10,310 bases of DNA from Hydrogenophaga sp. (lineage in GTDB: Bacteria; Pseudomonadota; Gammaproteobacteria; Burkholderiales; Burkholderiaceae_C): the NCBI GenBank assembly GCA_018335615.1, contig JAGXRS010000304.1, positions 1-10,310 on the forward strand. The letters are read 5' to 3'. The position numbers and the translations under genes are program-made. Every line of letters starts with the position of its first letter. Within the stretch, counting starts at the first letter, position 1. The notes beneath the pieces were generated by a model that was not told the origin of the DNA, made no database searches, and saw only the letters and a list, made by a program, of their open reading frames with translations. Shown piece after piece: positions 1 through 6,094 of this stretch.

Positions 1-565
1 CGGGCCGGCCCAGGTCGCCCGAGAACAGGATGCGCCGCCCGCCCACCTCCAGCAGCAGGCTGGCCGCGCCCAGAATGTGCCCCGCGCCCGAGAAACGCGC
101 CGTCCAGCCGTGCACGGGCTCAAACGCCTGGTGCATGGGCACGGTGCGCAGCAGCTTCAGGCTGCGCACGGCGTCGTCTTCGGTGTAGAGCGGCAGGGCG
201 GGCGCGTGCTTGCTGAAACCCTTGCGGTTGGCAAAGGCGGCGTCGTCTTCCTGGATGTGGCCGCTGTCGGGCAACAGAATCTGCGCCAGGTCGCGCGTGG
301 CGGGCGTGCACCACACCTTGCCCTTGAAGCCTTCGTTGGCCAGTACTGGCAGGTAGCCGCTGTGGTCCAGGTGGGCATGCGTCAGCAGTACGGCGCCAAT
401 GTGGTTGGGCAGCACCGGCAGCGGGTCGCGGTTGCGCAGGCGCAGCTGCTTGTAGCCCTGGAACAGCCCGCAGTCCACCAGCACGCTGTGCCCGTCGTGC
501 TCGACCAGGTATTTGGAGCCGGTGACGGTGCCGGCACCGCCGAGAAATCGGATGTGTACGCTCAT
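1..565 (-). CDS. MBL-fold metallo-hydrolase, beta-CASP RNA/DNA-processing type (partial, N-terminal 188 residues)
   Basis: I translated this from the reverse strand; it starts at ATG 565-563 and stays open to the left edge, so only the first 188 residues are present. The protein opens with the GGAGTVTGS turn (residues 9-17) usual for the beta-CASP branch of the metallo-beta-lactamase fold. The Zn-binding motif HAHLDHSG follows at 63-70, then GHILGAASL (H163) and FSGDLGR (D184), which match the next two metal ligands. All visible ligands are intact. Family members are zinc-dependent nucleases or related hydrolases that process RNA or DNA; the beta-CASP region itself lies outside the window, so the exact activity is open. 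The gene lies 35 bp downstream of the ZIP transporter on the same strand and may be cotranscribed with it. Its SD is weak. It differs from the ligase-associated exonuclease, which has a different N-terminus. Confidence 0.9.
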   Translation of the reverse strand, partial: MSVHIRFLGGAGTVTGSKYLVEHDGHSVLVDCGLFQGYKQLRLRNRDPLPVLPNHIGAVLLTHAHLDHSGYLPVLANEGFKGKVWCTPATRDLAQILLPDSGHIQEDDAAFANRKGFSKHAPALPLYTEDDAVRSLKLLRTVPMHQAFEPVHGWTARFSGAGHILGAASLLLEVGGRRILFSGDLGRP

Positions 566-600
566 GCGAACCATCTTACCCCCGGGTTCGGGGTTCCCGG

Positions 601-1629
601 TCAGAGTGCGGCGTCCAGCAGCATCATGAAGATGAAGCCACCCATGAGCGCCGCCGAGGCCATGCCCTCCAGCCCGCTGCGGTGCGTCTCGGGAATGATC
701 TCGTGGCTCACCACGAAGATCATGGCGCCCGCGGCCAACGCCAGGCCCAGGGGGTAGAAGGCCGGCGTGCTGCCCAGCGCCCACAGGCCCAGGATGGCGC
801 CCAGCGGCTCGGCCAGGCCGGAGAGCGCGGCCACGCCCCAGGAGAGCCCGGCGCTCTTGCCCAGCGAGCGCAGGGCCATGGCCACGATCAGCCCTTCGGG
901 CATGTTCTGCAGGCCAATCGCCAGCGCCACCGACGCGCCGGCCTGCGTGCCCGCCTCGTCACCCGCACCGCCCACGCCAGCGTAGGCCGCGCCCACGGCC
1001 AGGCCTTCCGGAATGTTGTGGATCAGGATGGCCAGCACCATCAGCCAGGCGCGCTGGGCGGCGGCGGAGGCTTCGCCGTCGGCCCGGCGCCACTGGGCGG
1101 TGTGCCCGCTGGCGCCGGGTGGCAGCACCGCGTGCTCGTGGGGCAGGAAACGGTCGATGGCGAGCATCAGGCCCATGCCGGCTGCCAGACCAATGGCCGT
1201 GAGGCCGGCCGCGCCCGATGCCGGGTTGGCGGTGGCCGCCAGCAGCGCCTGCCCGGCCTCGATGGACGGCAACAGCAGGGCGAAGATGGCGGCGGCCAGC
1301 ATCACGCCGGCAGCGAAAGACATGAGCGTGGCTTCATGCCGCTTGCTCACGCGCTGCACAAAGAACACCGGCAGCGCGCCCACGGCGGTGGCCACCGCGG
1401 CCAGCAGCGAAGCCTGCACGCCCGCGGCCATGGCGCTGCCCTGTTCAGCCGCTTCCCACCAGGCGCGCGTGGGCGCCCAGAAGGTGGACAGTGCCGCCAG
1501 CCCGGCCATGAGCAAAACCCCGGCGCCCAGCGCCAGCAGCGCGGTGCGCAGCGCGTGCGCTGGCACCGGCAATTCCAGGTGTTGGAACTGTTCCCACACG
1601 GGGCGGACTTGGCGGATGAGGGCGGTCAT
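601..1629 (-). CDS. ZIP-family divalent metal (zinc) transporter, GufA-like
   Basis: The 342-residue integral membrane protein has the binuclear metal site of ZIP carriers: HNIPEG at residues 204-209 (TM4), QNMPEG at 241-246 (TM5), and GLAEPLGA (E274) in the next helix. A terminal HEIIPETHR motif lies at 309-317. ZIP proteins move Zn2+ and sometimes Fe2+ or Mn2+ into the cytoplasm. The N-terminus is longer than in minimal ZIPs, with an extra hydrophobic segment at about 28-50. The loop before TM4 carries scattered histidines (H164, H166, H176), as is common in metal-sensing loops. The ATG is preceded by AGGAG with a 6-nt spacer, which fixes the start. The gene follows the SLC13 permease on the same strand after 216 bp and precedes the MBL hydrolase. 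The family is clear; the metal specificity cannot be read from the sequence. Confidence 0.93.
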   Translation of the reverse strand: MTALIRQVRPVWEQFQHLELPVPAHALRTALLALGAGVLLMAGLAALSTFWAPTRAWWEAAEQGSAMAAGVQASLLAAVATAVGALPVFFVQRVSKRHEATLMSFAAGVMLAAAIFALLLPSIEAGQALLAATANPASGAAGLTAIGLAAGMGLMLAIDRFLPHEHAVLPPGASGHTAQWRRADGEASAAAQRAWLMVLAILIHNIPEGLAVGAAYAGVGGAGDEAGTQAGASVALAIGLQNMPEGLIVAMALRSLGKSAGLSWGVAALSGLAEPLGAILGLWALGSTPAFYPLGLALAAGAMIFVVSHEIIPETHRSGLEGMASAALMGGFIFMMLLDAAL

Positions 1630-1635
1630 GGCGGG

Positions 1636-1640
1636 CTCCT
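1636..1640 (-). promoter_or_regulatory. Shine-Dalgarno site of the ZIP transporter gene
   Basis: On the minus strand this reads AGGAG, separated from the ATG (1629-1627) by six bases. It supports that start codon for the ZIP gene. Confidence 0.75.
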
Positions 1641-1780
1641 GAAGGCGGCTATCGAATCAGCCTGGATTTTGCCAAAAACTATCGACTATTGAAATTTGAT
1701 TGTTTCGATGGATGCCATAGCCGGCGTTCTTGGGTCATCCGGCTCCCTTGCTGAGCGTGAAAGTCGCCGTGCGTGGGCTC

Positions 1781-1815
1781 TTTGCAAATTTAAATTTCAA
1801 ACTTAAATCTGCAAA
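1781..1815. promoter_or_regulatory. 35-nt near-perfect AT-rich dyad, candidate operator or transcript-end hairpin
   Basis: The two 17-nt arms around a single central base (1798) pair at 15 of 17 positions. The outer arms are TTTGCA and TGCAAA, and the inner parts are runs of A and T. It lies about 30 bp after the SLC13 stop and about 150 bp before the ZIP start, both read on the minus strand. It does not look like the Zur or Fur consensus that I know. It could be a repressor site for the ZIP gene, or an AT-rich stem at the end of the SLC13 transcript. It stands out because the DNA on both sides is very GC-rich. Confidence 0.5.
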
Positions 1816-1819
1816 TCTC

Positions 1820-1836
1820 AGCGCCGCTATGGCGTT
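1820..1836 (-). terminator. Weak candidate terminator hairpin after the SLC13 permease gene
   Basis: Just past the permease stop, the minus strand can fold a 6-bp stem (AACGCC with GGCGCT, one G-T pair) around a 5-base loop. It is followed by AT-rich sequence that starts the larger dyad at 1781-1815. There is no clean T run, so intrinsic termination is only a suggestion. Confidence 0.3.
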
Positions 1837-1845
1837 CAGCCGGCT

Positions 1846-3675
1846 TCAACCTGGATAAAACGGCCAGAACAGCGGAATGAGCAGGCTCGACGCCGCCCAC
1901 ACGATCAGGTTCATAGGAACGCCCAGGCGTGCAAAGTCGCTGAAGCGGTAGTTGCCCGCGCTGTAGACCAGGGTGTTGGTCTGGTAGCCAATGGGCGTGG
2001 CAAAGCTCGCGCTGGCCGCGAACATCACGCCCACCACGAAGGGCCGCGGGTCCACGCCCAGTTCAATCGCCACCCCGATCACCACCGGCGTGAACAGCAC
2101 CGCCACCGCGTTGTTGCTGATGAACTCCGTGGCGATGGATGTGGCCAGGATCACCAGCGACAGCACCAGCCAGGGCGACATGCCGCCACCCCACTGCACC
2201 AGTGACTGCGCGGCCATGGCCGACAGGCCCGAATCGCGCATGGCCACGCTCACCGCCAGCATGCCGTAGATCAGCATCAGAATCGGCCACTCGATCGACT
2301 TGTAGGCCTCGTCGGGCTTCAGGCAGCCCGTCAGCACCACCAGCACCGCGCCGATCAGCGCCAGCCCCTCGATGGGCATCACGTCCAGCGCGGCCAGCAG
2401 CATCACGCCCGCCATGGTGCCCAGCGCCACGGGCGCCTTGGCGCGCCGCTGCTGCGCGGGCTTGCGCTCGGTGATGGCGAACAGGTCGCCGTTGTCGCAG
2501 AAGCGCTGGATCTGGCTGGGCGCACCCTCCACCAGCAGCACGTCGCCAAACTGCAGCTGGAAATCGTCGCCCACATCGGCAATGGACGCGTTCTTGCGGT
2601 GCACCGCGATCAGGTGAATACCGTAGCGCGAGGCCAGGTCCAGGTCGCGGATGGGGCGCAGCACATAGCGCGAGGTCTGGCCCACCAGCGCCTCGACGAT
2701 CACCACGTCGCGCTGGCGCAGCGTCTCCAGGTCTTGAGGCACCGCACCAGGCTGCCCGGCGCCTTGCGGTGCGGGCGCCGCGTGCAGGCCGATCAGGTCG
2801 CTGCTGCGCAGGTCCACCATGGCGCTGCTGCGCGAGTGCACCACCAGGCGGTCGCCGGTCTGCAGGCGCGTGTCGGGTGCGGGCGCGCTCCATTCGTCTT
2901 CGCCCCGGAACAGCTTGAGCACCTGCACCCCGCCATTGGCCAGGCGGGCGTCTTGCAGGGTGCGGCCGTCCAGCCGTGAGCCGGCGGGCACAAACAGCTC
3001 GGTCATGAACAGGCGGTCGGTGTGGCCGGTGAACTGCTGCGTCAGCGTTTCGCGCGACGGCAGCCAGCGCCGCGCAAACAGCAGCATGAAGGCGCAACCC
3101 AGCAGCGCAATCACCAGCGCCGGCGCGGTGATCTCGAACATGGTGAACGGCGCCAGCCCCATGCTGCGCGCCACACCGTCCACCAGGATGTTGGTGGACG
3201 TGCCCACCAGCGTGACCGTGCCGCCCAGGATGGTGGCGTAAGACAGCGGAATCAGCAGCCGCGAAGGGCTGAGCGACAGCCGCGCGGCCAGGCTGATCAC
3301 CACCGGCACCATCACCATCACCAGCGGCGTGTTGTTGATGAACGGCGACACCAGCAGCCCCACCAGCAGCAGGCCCACCAGCAGGCGGCTTTCGCTACCC
3401 CGGGCCGCCTGCGCCATGCGCTCACCCAGCCAGTCCACACAGCCGGTACGGCTGAGCGCGCCGCTGATGATGAACAGGCAGGCAATGGTGAACGGCGCGC
3501 TGTTGCTGAACACACCCAGCACCTTGGCCGGCGTCAGCAGACCGGTGAGCAGCAGCAGCGCCACGGCGGTGAGCACCGCCACATCGGGCTTGACCCACTC
3601 GCGCACGAAGCTGATGAACAGGACCAGCAGGAGCAGGCCGACGGCCAGGGCGTGGGTGGATTCGGGGAGTGACAT
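1846..3675 (-). CDS. SLC13/DASS family permease with two internal RCK_C (TrkA-C) domains
   Basis: This 609-residue inner-membrane carrier has the usual SLC13 duplication. The N-terminal half has about six hydrophobic segments with INNTP at 113-117 and GTSTN at 158-162. Two soluble RCK_C domains follow at about 222-285 and 321-398. The C-terminal half resumes at about 418 with ISNNA at 519-523 and PIGYQTN at 561-567. The paired NN hairpins and T/N-rich turns form the Na+/substrate site in this family. RCK_C-containing members import sulfate or dicarboxylates, or serve unknown anions; the substrate is not readable here. The SD is weak. ATG 3675 is chosen because the first membrane helix begins about ten residues later and the upstream ATG is out of frame. 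The gene diverges from the accessory cassette starting at 4022. Confidence 0.92.
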   Translation of the reverse strand: MSLPESTHALAVGLLLLVLFISFVREWVKPDVAVLTAVALLLLTGLLTPAKVLGVFSNSAPFTIACLFIISGALSRTGCVDWLGERMAQAARGSESRLLVGLLLVGLLVSPFINNTPLVMVMVPVVISLAARLSLSPSRLLIPLSYATILGGTVTLVGTSTNILVDGVARSMGLAPFTMFEITAPALVIALLGCAFMLLFARRWLPSRETLTQQFTGHTDRLFMTELFVPAGSRLDGRTLQDARLANGGVQVLKLFRGEDEWSAPAPDTRLQTGDRLVVHSRSSAMVDLRSSDLIGLHAAPAPQGAGQPGAVPQDLETLRQRDVVIVEALVGQTSRYVLRPIRDLDLASRYGIHLIAVHRKNASIADVGDDFQLQFGDVLLVEGAPSQIQRFCDNGDLFAITERKPAQQRRAKAPVALGTMAGVMLLAALDVMPIEGLALIGAVLVVLTGCLKPDEAYKSIEWPILMLIYGMLAVSVAMRDSGLSAMAAQSLVQWGGGMSPWLVLSLVILATSIATEFISNNAVAVLFTPVVIGVAIELGVDPRPFVVGVMFAASASFATPIGYQTNTLVYSAGNYRFSDFARLGVPMNLIVWAASSLLIPLFWPFYPG

Positions 3676-4021
3676 GGCCGCGAATCATGGGGGGTGCGGC
3701 CTGTGGGGCTAAATACTTTTAGATCATTTGTTTATATGGGGCGGATCGTGGGTGTGGTTTCCCGCATGAAAGATCTCGAGATGGCTGAGGTAATGACCGG
3801 AGTGCAGCGCTTGCAGCGGGAAATTTTTATTGCTCGAGCTTGCGATGCTATTTCCTTTGCAGTCATTCACAGCATGATTTGTCGATGGCATCGTTAAGGA
3901 TGTTGTGCGAGATGAACTTGTTCGAGACTCTTTGCATCGTGTCAGCGCAACCGGCAGCAGCCCGACCCTAATTCTCATGCATACTTACTAACTTGTTTAG
4001 TAATTATTCCAATTAAGCAAG
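3676..4021. other. 346-bp intergenic region between divergent genes, left edge of the low-GC island
   Basis: This stretch separates the minus-strand SLC13 permease from the plus-strand helicase. GC drops sharply from about 3710 (run AAATACTTTT near 3711). It must hold both promoters, but I see no convincing -35/-10 pair on either strand. The clear element is the palindrome at 3985-4003. A plus-strand frame of about 36 codons ending at TAA 3989-3991 (it begins after a stop at 3875) looks faintly protein-like, but it has no start codon. It may be a gene remnant or chance. Two short ORFs (3694-3897 plus, 3978-3724 minus) have no recognisable domain or good SD, and I do not call them. No tRNA or insertion sequence end was found. 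Confidence 0.6.
3985..4003. promoter_or_regulatory. Perfect 7-5-7 palindrome upstream of the helicase operon, candidate repressor operator
   Basis: The sequence TTACTAACTTGTTTAGTAA has perfect 7-bp arms (TTACTAA and TTAGTAA) around a 5-base spacer. It ends 18 bp before the helicase ATG at 4022. Size and symmetry fit a site for a dimeric HTH regulator such as the TetR or MarR type; no such regulator is encoded in the window. Its position would let a bound protein block transcription or initiation of the three-gene cassette. Autoregulation by a cassette protein is also possible. Confidence 0.55.
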
Positions 4022-5422
4022 ATGAAGAAACTACCTGTCATCCGTGCCACGGGCGAACAGTTGCCTTTGATGAGCCAGAACAGGCTTGGGGTTGAGGTCA
4101 TCTGCGGCGCGGCAGGAAGCGGAAAAACTTCAACTGCGCTTCTACGTCTGCGGTCCCTGGTGCATATGTACTTGGCCCGACACGAGCGCATGGGAATTGC
4201 GAATCCCGTGAAGATCCTGGTGCTCACCTTCAACCGTACGCTAGCCGGTTACGTGAGCGCTCTTGCTGAGAACCAAATCGCCGCGGACGCACACGTTGAA
4301 CTTGAGATCGCCACTTTTTCCAAATGGTCGTGGGAGAAGTTGCGGCGTCCTGCGATCAGCCAAAGTGCAACTGACGACCTGAGGGGGTTCGCGCTGCGCT
4401 TTGCTGGCTTGGACACTGGCTATGCAGCAAGCGAGGCGGAATATGCCATGGGGCGCTTTCTGCCGGAAGATTTGGATGATTACATTGCTGCCGAGCGGAC
4501 AGGACGAGGTCTCCAGCCTCGGGTCGAACGCGCGTTGCGCCGACGGCTGCTGGACGAGGTCATCCTCCCCTACCAGGCGCAGTTGGCCCGCAGCAATGTT
4601 CTGGACTGGAATTTGCTGGCAGTGTCGATGGCAAATGATCTCGATCCGATCGGGTACGAGATTGTCATCGTCGACGAGAGCCAGGACTTTTCAGCCAACC
4701 AACTGCGCGCCATACGCCATCACCTGGCGCCGGACCACACAGTGACTTTCGTGATCGACACCGTGCAGCGGATTTATGCGCGTGGCTTTACCTGGTCGGA
4801 AGCGGGCTTCGAAGTCCGCCCGGAGCGCTACCACCGTCTGACGACGAACCATCGAAATACCGCGCAGATCGCTAGCTTTGCGGCTGGCATTCTCAACGGC
4901 CTCAATGTTGACGGAGATGGAGCGCTGCCGAATCTGACGACAACCGAGTCCACCGGACCGCTTCCCACCGTGATCCGAGGGCGATACAGCCAGCAGCTTT
5001 CCGCTGCTTTGCGCTTTATCCGAGACCACGTAGACCTCGCTCGTGAATCGGTGGCGTTCTTGAAGCCGAAGGGCGGCAGGTGGTTCGACGAGATCCGAGG
5101 AAGCCTTGGCACAGCAGGCATCGGATTTGTCAACATCACGCGGGAGTCGGAATGGCCGGAGGGTACGGAGAATGTGGCGCTCTGCACTTTCCACTCCGCC
5201 AAGGGGCTGGAATTTGACTACGTCTTCATTCTCGGCTTGAGCGGCGAGACCACGCCTCATGGCGAAGAAGATCAAGATGACCAGTTATGGGTGCTTCGAC
5301 GGCTGCTGGCGGTCGCGGTTGCGAGAGCACGCAAGCATGTCGTGATCGGCTACAAAACAGGTGAGCAGTCTGAACTCGTCAGATTTTTCGCGCCTGGCAC
5401 GTTCGAGCAAGTGGACCTATGA
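4022..5422 (+). CDS. Compact UvrD/Rep-like superfamily 1 DNA helicase
   Basis: The 466-residue protein has the SF1A helicase motifs in order: Walker A GAAGSGKT (29-36), motif Ia VLTFNRTLA, Walker B VDESQ (217-221), motif III IDTVQ (245-249, where GDxxQ is usual), NHRNT (276-280), motif V TFHSAKGLEFD (389-399), and motif VI VAVARARK with R435 and R437. ATPase residues look intact. It is much shorter than UvrD (about 720 residues), so the 1B and 2B insertions are reduced or missing, as in small defence-associated UvrD-like helicases such as GajB of Gabija. The likely role is ATP-driven movement on, or unwinding of, DNA. The SD is poor; ATG 4022 is the first start after an in-frame stop at 4001. 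The stop overlaps the next gene's start (ATGA at 5419-5422), so the two are translationally coupled. Confidence 0.9.
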   Translation: MKKLPVIRATGEQLPLMSQNRLGVEVICGAAGSGKTSTALLRLRSLVHMYLARHERMGIANPVKILVLTFNRTLAGYVSALAENQIAADAHVELEIATFSKWSWEKLRRPAISQSATDDLRGFALRFAGLDTGYAASEAEYAMGRFLPEDLDDYIAAERTGRGLQPRVERALRRRLLDEVILPYQAQLARSNVLDWNLLAVSMANDLDPIGYEIVIVDESQDFSANQLRAIRHHLAPDHTVTFVIDTVQRIYARGFTWSEAGFEVRPERYHRLTTNHRNTAQIASFAAGILNGLNVDGDGALPNLTTTESTGPLPTVIRGRYSQQLSAALRFIRDHVDLARESVAFLKPKGGRWFDEIRGSLGTAGIGFVNITRESEWPEGTENVALCTFHSAKGLEFDYVFILGLSGETTPHGEEDQDDQLWVLRRLLAVAVARARKHVVIGYKTGEQSELVRFFAPGTFEQVDL

Positions 5423-6081
5423 CCATCGCCGGCGCCATTCAGCAACGAGGTATCTCGGAAGTTCTTCATTTCACGACCAACCGCGGAATCATCGGCACGC
5501 TCGCAGCGGGCGCGCTCTTGTCAAGGCACCTGCTGCCGCAAGAGAAGTACCTTCAGCATGTCTTGCACGTAAACGCAGCGAGCCGGCCTGAATCCTTGCA
5601 GGACTTTGACAAGAGCAAGAACTGGCTTGACTACGTCAATCTTTCCATTTCCGAGATCAACCGCCGCTATTTCGAGTTTTCATCGAAGTGGCACAAGGAT
5701 TCGGATATCTGGTGGGGGATTCTGGCATTTGACCCAGCCATCATGACGCATGATGGGGTGTTTTTCGCGACCACAAACAATGCCTACGAACCCTTGTGCA
5801 TCCGCGAGTCCGGCAATGACGGTCTTGCGCGTCTGTTTCAGGACCACGTCCATCGTAAGAGCGGCTGGACCGTGAGCCGACGAGGCCGCGCAGCCCACCT
5901 GACGACCTGCGAGCAGGCGGAGGTCCTATATCCTCAACGGGTTCCGGTCGAATTCCTTCGGCGGATCTATGTTCTAGAGGGCGAGCATCAGGACCAAGCG
6001 CGTGGGTGGCTGGCTGAGTTCGATCTTCGTTACGTCGACGTTGTCATCAACCCTGCGAAGTTTCAGGGATGCAAGAATTGA
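5419..6081 (+). CDS. DarT-family (DUF4433-like) DNA ADP-ribosyltransferase, probable toxin
   Basis: I recognise this 220-residue protein as DarT-like from its pattern: VLHFTTNRGI (15-24, NAD-site His and Thr), GALLSRH (31-37), WLDYVNLSIS (69-78), DPAIMTHDGVFFATTNN (105-121), and QAEVLYPQRVP near 166-176. In DarT enzymes the glutamate of the AEVL motif is catalytic; here it is E168. Known DarT proteins transfer ADP-ribose from NAD+ to bases in single-stranded DNA, blocking replication; in DarTG they act as toxins and anti-phage effectors. This copy differs from classical DarT around residues 79-100, where the usual PRSPMLY-like part is absent, so base preference (thymidine or guanosine) is unknown. 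Its ATG overlaps the helicase stop and the gene has little SD of its own. The next gene encodes the presumed antidote. I am fairly sure of the family, less of the substrate. Confidence 0.8.
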   Translation: MTIAGAIQQRGISEVLHFTTNRGIIGTLAAGALLSRHLLPQEKYLQHVLHVNAASRPESLQDFDKSKNWLDYVNLSISEINRRYFEFSSKWHKDSDIWWGILAFDPAIMTHDGVFFATTNNAYEPLCIRESGNDGLARLFQDHVHRKSGWTVSRRGRAAHLTTCEQAEVLYPQRVPVEFLRRIYVLEGEHQDQARGWLAEFDLRYVDVVINPAKFQGCKN

Positions 6082-6083
6082 AA

Positions 6084-6088
6084 AGAGG
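6084..6088 (+). promoter_or_regulatory. Shine-Dalgarno site that sets the GTG start of the ADP-ribosylglycohydrolase
   Basis: AGAGG lies six bases before GTG 6095-6097 and just after the DarT-like stop. It favours this GTG over the upstream in-frame ATG at 6002, which would overlap the DarT-like gene by 80 bp and add 31 residues unrelated to the hydrolase fold. It also favours it over ATG 6131. Confidence 0.65.
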
Positions 6089-6094
6089 CAGCCT

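Noticed and set aside
1..565. Assignment of the MBL protein as the ligase-associated DNA exonuclease that accompanies Lhr and PdeM
   Set aside because: Its N-terminus (GGAGTVTGS, then HAHLDHSG) is that of the beta-CASP RNA-processing group, and it is far from the lhr-pdeM block.
3773..3782. 10-bp palindrome ATCTCGAGAT as an operator
   Set aside because: It has no spacer, does not extend further, and is not placed near a start codon; such short perfect palindromes arise by chance.
3694..3978. Short ORFs on both strands in the region before the helicase (67 and 84 codons)
   Set aside because: No usable SD, no recognisable domain, and both are contained in an AT-richer intergenic region that must hold promoters.
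6002..6094. Longer hydrolase start at ATG 6002, overlapping the DarT-like gene by 80 bp
   Set aside because: The extra 31 residues do not belong to the hydrolase fold and are the DarT-like coding sequence read in another frame. GTG 6095 has a good AGAGG at six bases and sits right after the DarT-like stop.
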